Shown: positions 48,650 through 59,930 of the stretch, piece by piece | Numbering within the stretch: the first letter of the stretch is position 1 | How the letters are laid out: each line of letters starts with the position of its first letter | Origin: Cynocephalus volans | Taxonomy: Eukaryota > Chordata > Mammalia > Dermoptera > Cynocephalidae | Direction of reading: 5' to 3' | Assembly (NCBI RefSeq): GCF_027409185.1 | Contig: NC_084470.1 | Span: 31,615,501-31,679,500 of the forward strand | DNA: 64,000 nucleotides | Made by a program: the position numbers and the translations under genes | Notes under the pieces: model-generated | The model's database searches: none | Told to the model about the DNA's origin: nothing | What the model saw: only the letters and a program-made list of their open reading frames with translations

Positions 48650-50058
48650 AAAAAAATTTTTATTTTTAAATTTATTGAAACATAATTGATTGTACATATA
48701 TGTAGGGTACAGTGTTGAATACCAATACCTGTGTGCAACATGTGATGTTCAAATCAGGGTAATTAACATATTCAACATTACACAATGTAATCATTTTTTG
48801 TGGACCTTTACTGATTTCTCATTAACTCCCCCTCCACCTTTCCCACCTCTGGTGGCCTCAGTTCCATTCTCTCCCTTTGAAAGCACAACAAATTATTGTG
48901 GATGTTGTATCTTTCCTTTTTTAAAAATTTGTTTTTTCTTTTTCTTTTTTTTTAAGCTCCCACTTATGAGTGAGGACATGTGGAATTTCTATTTCTGTGC
49001 CTGGCTTATTTCACTCAACATAATTTTCTCTAAGTTCATCCACGTTGCTAATGGCAGAATTTCATTCTTTTTTATGGCAGAGTAGTATTCCATTGTATAC
49101 ACATACCACATTTTCCTTATTCAGTCATCTGTCCATGGGCATTTAGGTTGATTCCAACTCTTGGTTGTTGTAAATAGAGCTGTGATAAACACAGGAGTGC
49201 AGGTATCCCTTCAATATGATGACTTCCATTCCTTTGGGTACATACCTAGCAGTGGGATTGCTGGATTGTATGGCAGTTCTATCTGTAGTTGTTTGAGGAA
49301 CCTCTGCACCATTTTCCATAGTGGCTGTGCTAATTTACAGTCCCATCAACAATGTAGGAGGGACTTTCTCCATATCCTTGCTAGCATTTGCTATATTCTC
49401 TGTCTTTTTGATAATGGCCAGTCTAACTGGGGTGAGATGATACCTCAATGTAGTTTTGATTTGCATTTCTCTGATTCATAGTGACATTGAGCATCTTTTC
49501 ATGTGTCTGTTGGCCATTTGTATGTCTTTCTTTGAGAAATGCCTATTCAGCTCTTTTGCCCATTTTTCCATCCAGTTACTTGTTTTTTTTACTGTTAAAT
49601 TGTTTGAGTTCCTTGCACTTTTTGGATATCAATCCCTTGTTGGATGCATAGTTTGTAAATATTTTCTCCCATTCTGTAGGTTGTCTTTTCACTCTGTTAA
49701 TTGTTTCTTTTTTTGAGCAGAAGTTTTAGTTTGATATAGTCCTGTTTGTTTATATTTTATTTTGTTGCCTGTGCTTTTGGGGTCTTATTCATTAAGTCTT
49801 TGCTCAGTCTTACTTACTGAAGCATTTTACCTATGTTTCCTTTTAGGAGTTTTATAGTTTCAGGTCTTATATCTAAGTCTTTAATCCGTTTTGAATTGAC
49901 TTTGGTATATGGTGAGAGGTATGAGTCTAGTTTCATTATTCTACATATGGATGTCAAGTTTTCCCAGCACCATTTATTGAAGAGGCCATCTGTTCGCCAG
50001 TGAATGTTCTTGTTGCCTTTGTCAAAGATCAGTTGGTTTCAAATGACATCTTTATATA
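48650..50058 (-). mobile_element. L1 3' end, antisense, 5'-truncated
   Basis: Read on the minus strand it is the end of L1 ORF2 and the 3'UTR. On the plus strand it shows the standard antisense landmarks: agtattccattgtatacaca, cctttgggtacatacctagc, gattgctggattgtatggca, ttgataatggccagtctaac. The 3' end lies at the T/A-rich stretch near 48650 and the 5' truncation near 50058. The ORFs read on the plus strand here are antisense artefacts. A moderately young L1M/early L1P-age element. Confidence 0.9.
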
Positions 50059-51334
50059 ACTATTTCCTGATTTTAAAAAATTTTAGGCATTATTTACTGA
50101 ATTTATATTAAGACAGATGAGGATTTATGTTTCTTGCTTCCCTTCTCATTTATTGAGGTATCAAATCAATGCTCTTTGTTTATACTTTAGTGTCTATCTA
50201 AATATTCTTCAGTACAAGATCAAAAGATGCACTATAACTTCGTTTTCTTACTTGTATAAAGTTCGTTTTCCTCAAGTCAATAATTGTATCATCTGTTCAC
50301 ATTCTTGCTTTGCTTTGTACCTATCACTAATTTTTTTCCAACTTACGAATGGGAACGTACAACTGCTCTCAATACTTTTTTCCACTTGTCAAATAATCGG
50401 GTATTTTATCTATTTTAATTTTAAAATTAAAAAAATATATATATATCTCCATCCTAGAATCTTCTATCATCTTTCTCTAATTCTGACATGTTTTTCTTTA
50501 GGACCGCTACACTGCTTTCCTGGGACTTCCTATCACCCTCATCTAATGAAAACTTCGTCTCTCTCTTGGGTGTGATGCTGTTTTTGGCATACTACTATTT
50601 CCCAGTGTTCTCCTGGTTTTGATGGAAAATATCCTAAAGCAGCTTTCTGAGACAGTAAACAGCAGAGGTATATTTTTCAATACCTTCTATTTCTGGTGAT
50701 ATGTATATTCCATTCTTACACATAATCGATAATTTGACACAGCACAATATTTATGTTAGAAATTATTTTCTCATTGTCTTTGTGCTTCCTGTACTGTCAA
50801 TGAAAAGTCCAGGGTCATTTTGGTTTTCAGTCCTTGATATGTGACTTGTCGTTCTCTCTGGAAGCTTTTGGTGAGTACCTTGCTTTGATTGCTTTTTAGT
50901 CATTGCGTTGAGTGCTGGGTGGGTGCTTTCACTCTGGAGCACGGTAGGAAAAGGGAGATAGTGGTGTCACAGATTTTGTGGTATACAGCTCTCAATCTCT
51001 TTCTTTTCATTCTTGACCTTCACTCTGCAGCTTTCTGAATCTGGAGATTTTCAGTCTCAATTTTTTTTACAGATTAAAGATCTGGTCTCCTGTACAGTGT
51101 TCATCTGACTACATGGGATGGAGAGAGGGCAACCAGCAATCTCACTGAATGTGCTTGAGACCTTGGAACAGTTCTCTTATTTTCAGTCTCATGCCTCACC
51201 CTTCTTTCACCTGTACCTCTAAACCTGAGCTTTCTTGGGTTCTGCAGGGCAAACCTGCTTGCCTCTCTTTTGTATCCCCTATACCTGAAGGATTCCTTTT
51301 TCTCTGCTCTGCTAAATTAGTCACAACTTTTTAT
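50059..51334. other. Unassigned T-rich sequence
   Basis: The ORF at 50117-50575 (152 codons) is rich in Phe, Ile, Leu, Tyr and Cys, as T-rich non-coding DNA gives. Possibly more L1. Confidence 0.35.
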
Positions 51335-52054
51335 GGACTGAATGTTTGTTTCCCCTAGAATTTATATGTGAAGCACTAACCCCCAGTGTGGCTGTATGTG
51401 AAGATGTGGTCCCTAAAGTAGTAATTATGGTTAAATGAGGTCATAAGGGTGGAGCCCTTATGGATAAAGATCCAATAGGATTAGGGTCCTTATAAGAAGG
51501 GACACCAGAGAGCACACACACTAAAGAAAGGCCATCTGTGCACAGAGTGAGAAGGTACCTGCTGTGGACTGAATGTCCACACTGTAACACTGTCAAGAAG
51601 TGGGAAAATCACACTGTGACAGTGTTGAAAGATGGAGCCTTTAAGAGGTGATTGGATTGTGATGATTATGCCCTCATGAATGCATTAATCCATTCGTGAA
51701 GTAATAGGTTAATGATTTTGTGAGTTGCTATGGGAGTGACACTTGTGGCTTTATAAGAAGAGAAAGTGAGAACATTAAAGAGCTTTTGCCATTTTTGCCA
51801 TGTGATACCTGTATTGCCATGGGACTCTGTACAGAGCCCCCACCAAGAAAGCCCTTACCAGATGCAGCCCCTGGGCTGTGGGCTTCCCAGCCTCCCAAAC
51901 TGTAAGAAATAAATTTTATTTTCTTACAAATTTGCCCAGTTTCAGATATTCTGTTATAAGCAACAGAAAACTGACTAATACAGCATCCATCTACAAGCCA
52001 GGAAGAAAGGCTTCACCAGAAACCAAATCAGCTGGAAACTTGATCTTGAACTTC
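51335..52054 (+). mobile_element. MLT1-like MaLR LTR, interrupted
   Basis: Starts atggactgaatgtttgtttc and reads ctaacccccagtgtggctgt, gtccttataagaagggacac, gagagcacac. It stops near 51559 and continues after the inner LTR with catctacaagccaggaagaa and cttgatcttgaacttctagc. Confidence 0.75.
51560..51985 (+). mobile_element. MST/MLT1-like LTR nested in the MLT1-like LTR
   Basis: Begins tgctgtggactgaatg and ends ctgactaatacagca, giving short inverted ends TGCTGT...ACAGCA. It carries ggctttataagaagagaaag and the polyadenylation region tgtaagaaataaattttatt. The 61-residue ORF inside is chance. Confidence 0.75.
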
Positions 52055-52056
52055 TA

Positions 52057-52211
52057 GCAGATATTCCTCGCCTTATGATGGGGTTATGTGCAGATATCTG
52101 GACATAACCCCATCATAAGTTGAAGAGCTTACTGAATGTGTATTGCTTTTGCACCATTGTAAAATTAAAAAACAATTGTAAATCAAATCCTTGTAACTTG
52201 CAGACCATCTG
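52057..52211. mobile_element. Tigger-type non-autonomous element (MER44-like)
   Basis: Left end gcagatattcctcgccttat, right end cagaccatctgta, with TA at the right edge. It contains a 48-bp near-perfect palindrome (52072-52119) and a tgtattgcttttgcaccatt core typical of this pogo/Tigger group. Confidence 0.65.
52072..52119. repeat. 48-bp near-perfect palindrome
   Basis: 18-bp perfect arms (cttatgatggggttatgt and its complement), one G/G mismatch at 52090/52101, then the fully palindromic centre cagatatctg (52091-52100). Confidence 0.9.
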
Positions 52212-52214
52212 TAT

Positions 52215-52990
52215 ATATTTATATACATATACACATATATTTATATATTTATATTTCATGTCCTTTTGGTTTAACTGGAAGATTTAACTGGAAGTTACAC
52301 TTTACCTTCCTTTAGTATAATACCGATGTCAATTTTTCTTCAATGGATTATATTTGCATATATTCCTATATCCTCTTTTTCTTACATAAAAGTGGCATAT
52401 TTAATGTTTTTCACTTTGTTTTTTTTAACCTAAAAATATGTCCTGAAGATTATTCCGTCTCAGTGTGCAGTGATTTTTCTTATTCCATTTTATGGATGCC
52501 TAGTAGTTCACTTGTATGGATGTCTGCTAAGGGTGGACATCTGAGTTGTTTATAATCTTTTGCTATTATGAAAAATATCTTCAAGGAATGACTTTTTGCA
52601 TAAATAGATTTGGTTTTTGCTAGGTTACCTTAGGAATAGATTTTTAGAGGTGGAGTTACAGGGCCAGAAAGGTAATACCTGTATAATTTTTCTAGTTACT
52701 AACAAAATTCCCTCCACTGGGCTTTTACTATTTTACATTCTCATCAGCAAAGTAAGAAACTATTTCCACATAGCTTTTTAAGCAGAGTGTGTTGCCAAAC
52801 TTTGGTATTTTTGCCAGTTTGGTAGGTGAGAAGGAGAATCTCATATTGTTTTATTTTAATTTCCCTGATTTGGTATAAGGTTGAGTATCTTTTGGTATTT
52901 TTAAGAAGGTATTTTTATGTCTTATTCAGTAAACTGTTTATTCTTGTGTTTCCTCACCTGTTAGGTTGTTTATTCTCTCCCCCAGGATCA
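52215..52990 (-). mobile_element. Ancient L1M-type fragment, antisense
   Basis: Contains the diffuse antisense motifs of old L1 3'UTR regions: atggatgcctagtagttcac, gaggtggagttacagggcc, cattctcatcagcaaagtaa, tttccctgatttggta. Begins just after a Tigger-type MITE. Confidence 0.65.
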
Positions 52991-53497
52991 GGATTTTAGG
53001 AGTCCTTTGTACACTAGAGATAGTGTGGTCCCTCGTGGTGTAAGTTTTTCTGGTGGTTTTTGTTTTTTACATTTGGTGTTTTTATTTTTGGCTCTTAAAA
53101 TTTTAAGTAATAAAATGTATCTATCTTTAGGTTTTTTAGATTTAAGTCATAGTTAGAAAGAGTTTCCTCACTCCAAAATTAAAAATTTCTCCTTTATTGT
53201 TGGTACAGTTTCAAAATTTACATTTAGCACTCTGGTCTAAATGTATGCATGATGTGTATATGACATACACATCTACTTTCATATTTGCTTATTTTCAAAA
53301 TGACTGTTCAGTTAATCCAACATCAAGTATTAAAAAAAATACATCTTTCCTGCACTGATTTATGTTGACATTTTTAGAAAACACTTCATTCCCATAATCA
53401 TTTGTTCCTTTTCTCTATTTGTCTTTCCATCTATTTTTGCAACAATATTTACTATACTGTTTTAAATGTAGCAGGTTTTTAAAAATTTACTTTTAGA

Positions 53498-54260
53498 GGG
53501 AACCCTTGCTGGTGGGAATATAAATTATCACAGCCATTATGGAAAACAGTATGGAGGTTCCTCAAAAAAATTAAAAATAGTACTACCATATGATTCAGCA
53601 ATCCCACTACTGAGTATATATCCCCCCCCCCAAAATGAAATCAGTATGATGAAGAGATATCTGCACTCCCATGTTCATTGTAGCATTATTCACAATAGAC
53701 AAGATATGCAATCAACTTAAGTGTCCATTAACAGATGAATGGATGAAGAAAACATGGTATATATATATACACAATAGAATATTACTCAACCTTTAAAAAT
53801 AAGGAAATCCTGCCATTTGTGGCAACCATGTATGAACCTGGAGGACAACGTGTTAAGCGAAATAAGCCAGGCACAGAAGGACAAATGTTGCATGATCTCT
53901 CACTCATAGGTGGAATCTAAAATCTGTCTTCAAAAAGTAGAGGATAGAATGGTAGTTACCAGAATGTGGGAGGGTAAGAGGGAGAGGATGATGGTGAGAG
54001 ATTGGTCAATGGGTACAGAGCCATAGTTAGACAGGAAAAATAATTTTGGTGTTCAATTGTGTAGTAGGATGACTAGAATTAACAGTGTTGTGTTGTGTAA
54101 TTCAAAATGGCTAGAAGAAAGGTATTGGAATGTTCTTATCACAAAGAAATTATAAATGTTTAAGATGATGGATATGCTAATTACCTTGATTTGATCATTA
54201 CAAAATGTGTACTTGTATTGAAACATCATGTTGTGCCTTATAAATATATATAATTAAATT
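53498..54260 (+). mobile_element. L1 3' end, sense, 5'-truncated with TSD
   Basis: Begins gggaacccttgctggtggga and runs through the ORF2 end (cagcaatcccactactgagt, agaatattactcaacc) and the 3'UTR to an A/T-rich tail. A near-perfect 17-bp duplication, aaaaatttacttttaga against aaaaaattacttttaga, sits at 53481-53497 and 54261-54277 and defines the insertion. Confidence 0.9.
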
Positions 54261-54514
54261 AAAAAATTACTTTTAGATTTTAATATCTGGTAGAACTGGT
54301 AGTACTATATTGCTCCTTTACTGTGTCAAAGAAATATCCATGATTCTTATTTCAATAAGTACTTTATCAAGGTTGACTGTGAAATTTTGTTAAATGACTT
54401 TCCACATTTGTGATCATATAATTGTTTTCTTTAATTCTATTGATGATACATTATTTTTCACATTTCCTAATACATGACAATCCTTGTATTCCTGGAGTGA
54501 TTCTCACTTGGTCA

Positions 54515-54722
54515 TAGGTATTGTTATTTTTAAAAATAATTTATCAGGAAATAACTTCAAACTTACTCTGTAATATTATAGGAATAGTGTGAAAAACAAC
54601 TTTTTTATACCTTAATTAAGCTTCTCTGATTGTTAAGATTTTGCTAAATGTGTTGTATCATTCTCTTTCTTTCTATCTCTCTCTCTCTTTCTGGTCCTCT
54701 CTGTCTCTCTCTGTGTGCACAT

Positions 54723-54798
<76 letters not shown>

Positions 54799-55000
54799 AT
54801 GTATACCCATGCATACTAACCACAATCACACATACATACACATTTTTTGGGGAACCATTTCAGAGTGTTATATCGCTTTACCTTTAAACACTTCAGGTGT
54901 ATTTCCTATGAAAAAGGACATTCTCTTACATAACCTTATTGCTGTTATCAAATTCAGGAAAAATAACATTAATTATCAATTTTTTTCTTCAAACAATTGG
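54515..55000 (-). mobile_element. Ancient L1M-type fragment with microsatellite
   Basis: The phrases tgtgttgtatcattctcttt before and aaaggacattctcttacata after the (AC)n tract belong to one known L1M segment, so the microsatellite expanded from within it. Confidence 0.6.
54724..54795. repeat. (AC)n microsatellite, about 72 bp
   Basis: About 36 uninterrupted AC units directly after a CT-rich stretch. It creates long Thr-His reading frames that are not genes. Confidence 0.97.
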
Positions 55001-55119
55001 CATAATTCACTAGTGAGGCAGTCTAGGCTTGTGTTTTTCCTTGTGAGAAGAGTTTTGATTACTAATTCCATCACTTTACTTGTTACTAACCTGTTCATAT
55101 TTTCTATTTTTTTCATGAA

Positions 55120-56290
55120 TTAGTTTCAGTAGTTTCTGTCTTTTTAGGAATTTATCCACTTCACCAAGATAATCTAATTTGTTGGCATACAATTGGTTAT
55201 AAAAACCTTTATCATTCTTATTATTTCTGTAATGTAAGTAGTGAGGTCCCCTCTTTCATTCCTGCTTTCAGTAATTTTAATTTCCCCCCTTTTTTTTAAC
55301 TTTGTAGTTAAAGGTTTGTCAATTTTGCTGATGTTTCAAAGAACCAATTTTTGGTTTTATTGGTTTTCTATTTTTTTCTGTTCTCTATTTCATTACTTTC
55401 CACTCTAATCTTTACATTTCCTTTTTTCTCCTTACATTAGGTTTAGTTTGCTTTTCTTTTTTTAGTGTCTTGAAGTGGGAGGGTAGGCTTTGATTTTAAT
55501 CTTTCCTCAGTTTTAATATAGTGTCTACAGCTATCAGTTTTCCTCTAAGCGTTGCTTTAGACACATCCCTAAGTTTTGGTTTTCATTCATCTCAAAGTGT
55601 TGTCTAATTTCCCTTGAGTTTTCCTCCCTTATCCATTATTTTTAGTAGTGTGTTCAATTTCCACATATAAATATTTTTTCCCAGATTTTTTCTTTTTTTT
55701 GCTATATGTTCATTACATTGAGATTTGAGAAAATACTTTGTGTGATTTCAATCATTTTAAATAGTGAAGCTTGTTCTATGGCCTAGAATATGGTCTATTC
55801 TGGAAATGTTCTATTGTGCTTGAGAAGTGGTAAGTTCTGCTTTTATTGGGTGTTTTATAGATACCTGATAAGTATTTGGTTTGTAGGCCAAGTTTTCTAT
55901 TTTCTTGTTCTCTTCTGCCTAGTTGTTCTAACCATTATTGAAAATGAGGTATTAAAGTCTTCAACTTTTATTATTGAATCATCTATTTCTCCTTTCCATT
56001 CTACAGTTTTTGCTTCATGCATTTTGAAGTGAAGCTTTATTGTTAGTTACATATGTATTTATAATTGTTATATCTTCCTGATGGATTAATCTTTTCATTA
56101 TTACAATATGCCTTTATTTATAATAACATTTTTTATTTTAAAGTTTGTTATTTTTGATTATTAGTATAACCACTCTAGCTTTCTGATGGTTTCTGTTTGC
56201 ATGATTTTTTTTTCAGTTGATATTTATAAGGGAGATTGATCTACCAATTTTCTTTTATTGGATAATTCTCATCACCCTTTGAATTAATGT
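55120..56290 (-). mobile_element. Ancient L1 ORF2, antisense
   Basis: Antisense ORF2 landmarks: tttgctgatgtttcaaagaa, ccaatttttggttttattgg, ataaccactctagctttctg, gatattcaccattcc-like tail. No open frame survives on the minus strand. Confidence 0.72.
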
Positions 56291-56569
56291 TGTACTTGCT
56301 TCATACAGAAAAAAGAGAAAGCTTTCCTTATTTTTTGATGTTTTCAAAAATATATTAGACATATAAAAATTTTGAAAGAATAATGAGAATCAGATTATGG
56401 ACTTAGACATTAGATGATTCCAGAGAAATATGGTTAATTTTGTGGTGTTACATTTACACAAAGAAAGTTTTCATTTTCAGTGATGCATATTGCAATGTTT
56501 AGGAAAAAAAAATGGCATAATATCTAGGTTTGCCTTTAAATACCCTGGTAAGGAAAAACATACCTCAAA

Positions 56570-56680
56570 TCTTGATAACTTTTAAATAAACTGGGTGATG
56601 GTTACATGGGATTCTGTTGTATTATACTTTCTGTTTTTTCTTTTTCTATTTTAACATTTTTTATAATATAAAATAGAGAG
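56570..56680 (+). mobile_element. L1M-type 3' terminus, sense (short)
   Basis: aaactgggtgatggttacat, then T-rich sequence ending in ttttttataatataaaat. Same type as 61430-61595. Confidence 0.5.
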
Positions 56681-57439
56681 ACATTGATTCCAATCCAGAT
56701 TTACTTTATTTAAATTTTCAAGTATAAAGCCCAGAAATTTATATTTTTTAATACTATCACACAATTAAAAATATGTTAAACCCATAAAATAGAGAGAGGA
56801 GAGGGAGACATTATCAGTCAAGAGAGCTTACTAAAAATTATTGAGACAAAAAGCATATGGAGGTGTGAGAATTGATAAGGTAGAGTAGGGGAAGATAGAG
56901 CTTGTTTTTTTCAGGAGGGGATGCAGAAAAGAGGGGAGATGATGTACATTACGAGTTCAGATGCATCAACATGGTGGTGAGCAGGAGTGATCTTTGGGTG
57001 GGGGGAGTGGGGGAAGGGGAAGGAAGGAAACTGAATGAAATCTGTATTTGAAAGAGTTGACCTCCCTACCTCCCACTAGAGCAAGCAGATCCCAGGCATC
57101 CAGATGTATACCCCCGGGTAGGATATTGGCGCTTTTTTCTCTGGAAAAATTCAATGGCCTCAGTGAAAAGATGTTGGTGCCGAGTGTGTGCTCTGTGTTC
57201 AGCACTGCACCATTCACTTCCAGAAATGAAACGCAAAAGTTGTTTCAAGAGGAGCTTATCTTTTAGGAGAGCTCATATGGACTTTCCTGAAACCATAAAG
57301 AGTACTAAATATATTCCAGGTATGTCCAACGTGCAAAGAGGTGTTTAATTTGCTCCCACTGTGCTATCTATCCACACAAACGTCACCTTCTCAGGGAAGG
57401 TTACCTAGAATTCCCCAGTACCCCAACACTTGAAGAACA
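56681..57439. other. Unassigned sequence
   Basis: No recognised repeat; G-rich ggtggggggagtgggggaag at about 56998. Short overlapping ORFs on both strands only. Confidence 0.4.
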
Positions 57440-57815
57440 AGTCTCTGAAGTGAGGTTGCTCAGGTCCCAGTCCTATCTTCACTACTTACTAGGCTGTATT
57501 TCCCAGATTTTCATATGGTTAAGTTTGGCCAGTGGAATGTGAGTCGAAGTAGTGTGTGCGACCTCAGCACTCCCATGCGTGGTCTTTCCCCTATTCAGCT
57601 GGCAGGAATGGAGTCAGTCCCCAGGGTGAACTTGGTGGCTTCATGACAGTAGGCACTCAAGTCTGTTGGTCAGAGCTTGGAAGAATATTGTCTTTCAATA
57701 GTAATACCAAGTTTAGACTTTAGATGAGTGAGAAATAAACTTTTGTTACATTAAGCCACTGGGATTTGGAGGTTATTCTCTCACAGAAGCCAGCTTCACC
57801 CCAGCTAATACTCCC
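57440..57815 (+). mobile_element. Possible LTR- or MER-like repeat
   Basis: ttaagtttggccagtggaat, gtgagaaataaacttttgtt, attaagccactgggatttgg are phrases of a common old repeat. Family not named. Confidence 0.5.
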
Positions 57816-57819
57816 TTAT

Positions 57820-58620
57820 TTTCTGCTGTCTTCTTCATCTTAGTAAAGAAAAACACAAGGCCAGTTGCATCAAGAGAAGTGCAGGAATAACGATGGCTTT
57901 TCTTTTACTCTTTGTTTCCTCGTAGAGAAGCAACTGGCTGTTGCACGCACTGCGGGGAAAGCAGGGGAATGTTTCAAAAGGCCTGAGAATGTTCATTTCC
58001 AACAAGCAGTGGATAATAACGACAAGAACACTAATACCATTAATGGCAATAATAATAAACATTAATCTCTCTTCAGCAGGCCCTGAATGTTGTTCAGTGG
58101 TCCAAGAACCATTACGACTTGGGTGTGACTAGGCCCCGCTGTGGGGCCTTTTCGATGGCAAAGAGCGGGGAACACAAACCTCTGGGCCTGGTCCATAATA
58201 GAACAGAACCTCCTCCTCTCCATTGCTTTTCAGAAGAAACCAGTGGAGAGATCTGTCAGGGCAAAAGCTTTCTACAGAGCCTCCTAGAACGAGAACGCCT
58301 GGTGCCGGACGCTTTTGCTGGAGAGCACCAGGCAGGCAGAATGAAGTCAGTAATTTCTCCTGCCTGCAGCCTGGAATTAGGCCACATGGTAGAGCTTTTC
58401 AGGCAGATGAAAAAAAAATACCACGGAACTTTAGAAAAAGGGGAACGCCTTATCAAATTATTTGAAATCTCTGGCGTTGCATCTCTTTTAAGGCTCCAAA
58501 TTGGCTTACCTGTTAACTTAGATTGTTCAAATGTCTCTAAATATTATTATATTGAAGACATAGTGCCATCCCCAAACTGCACATGAATTACAGAGCATCA
58601 GGGAAAGAGAGAGAAACTCA
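57820..58620. other. Repeat-free block with a 155-codon ORF
   Basis: Not recognised as any repeat. An ORF on the plus strand (58119-58586) starts MGVTRPRCGAFSMAKS and ends PSPNCT. I do not recognise the protein: no signal peptide, no clear domain, and Ser/Leu-rich with a basic patch (RQMKKKYHG). Length alone is not evidence of coding in 64 kb. Conserved non-coding sequence or a long non-coding RNA exon are alternatives. Confidence 0.3.
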
Positions 58621-59014
58621 CCATTTCCCGGCTTAAAAACCTTTACCACAATTAGTAGTTAGTAGCTTTCAGAAACATTTGCTGGATAAGTAACCACGGT
58701 CAAATCACATAATTTTGTCCCCCCCCTCCTCCTCTCTTTTCTTTTATTCTAGGGTTTTGAGTGCTGGTCTAAGAGCTATAATTTCATCTTTAGGCATATT
58801 TCTTCAGGCATTCTTAATGAGGCATTTGATTTGTCCAGTCCTGCCTTCCTGAATTCAGCCTTTTAGGGATTTGGGGTTGGGAGAGTGTGGGAAAAGGGAA
58901 TGTGGAATACCACCATGCTGCTGAGAAAATACAATCTAAGGATTCAAAGAGATTGTGAATTATCTTTTTTCCCCTTTAGGCAGGGCTATATCTAAAAGTA
59001 TTCTAGACAGATAA

Positions 59015-59090
59015 TTTTCCATTCTCAAATATTTATTACATGCCTATTGTGTGCCATGCATATTCTTGGTATGAGAGATACAAAAATGAA
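59015..59090 (-). mobile_element. L2 3' terminus, antisense stub
   Basis: aaatatttattacatgccta, then gtgtgccatgcatattcttg and gagatacaaaaatgaa, in the antisense L2 order. Confidence 0.5.
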
Positions 59091-59544
59091 TTTATCTTAT
59101 TTTTTAAAAGCTTTCAAATATGTGGATGTTTTAGTAGTTATGAACTTCTTTTCCTGAACTCAGCCTAAGAATAACTCAATATTCTACCTTTATTATGTAG
59201 CAACTCTGAGCATGCAAGTAAGAAAGAAGGAAAGGTAGTCTATAAAAAACTGGTGTTTTGCCTGTGTTGTTTACTAAGTTCTGGGTGCCTTAAATATGTC
59301 CTGAACAAGTATTTGCCCTGTAAGCAAAAGAGTTATGAGAAAGAAAGAACTTCACATAATTCTCTGATAATTGAAATAAAACTTATGCTGAAATATAATA
59401 TTTCCAGAAAAATTAAATACTTCCATACTGGGAGTATGAAGTGTTGTTTTTATTACCTGATTTTGCGTGTGAGGAGTCACCAATGGGTTACTTTGCTAAA
59501 GTCTTTTTCTAAGTGGAACTGGGAACTCATTGTTGATGGATTTT

Positions 59545-59930
59545 GGACATGGCCGGTGACACTGTGCACACAATTAGCACCAGCACGAAATAGCTGCCGG
59601 CCTCCTCTTCCACTCCAACACCAACCCCCTCCCATCCTCCCTTTATGAGAAGCCTCCTGACTTAGAAACAACTTTCCAGCTTCTTCATCGGCACAGTTCT
59701 CCACCCAGTTACATCAACCTAATGGTCCCTACCCCTGTGCATTTTGCACCCAAAAGCTAATATAAACTCTTGCAAACCCATTGTTGCTGCTGTCCCCCAT
59801 TTTCAGGGCAGCCCCGGGCTGTCCTCCACTTTGAGCACAGCCCAGCAGATTTCTTTCTTTAATAAAGCTTGAACAGTACCCGGCTTCTGAGCTCACTTTC
59901 TTTCAATTGTATGGGCGAAACAAGGCTGTA
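59545..59930 (+). mobile_element. Solo-LTR-like sequence (class I ERV type)
   Basis: TATA-like aatataaactcttgcaaacc at about 59759, then a U5/R-like stretch with the polyadenylation signal aataaagcttgaacagtacc at about 59860 and a T-rich end. This layout is that of an ERV1 LTR promoter-R-U5. No internal proviral sequence follows. It is old and non-coding. Confidence 0.5.

Noticed and set aside
48690-49716. Several 86-131 codon plus-strand ORFs
   Set aside because: Antisense reading of L1 ORF2/3'UTR; landmarks are L1.
50117-50575. 152-codon hydrophobic ORF
   Set aside because: T-rich DNA gives long Phe/Leu/Ser/Cys frames; there is no domain, and it adjoins antisense L1.
51555-51990. 5-bp target duplication around the nested LTR
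   Set aside because: The bases next to the LTR ends (gtacc, tccat) do not match, so the duplication is not claimed.
54641-55123. 160-codon ORF with a Thr-His repeat
   Set aside because: Translation of the (AC)n microsatellite within old L1 sequence, not a protein.
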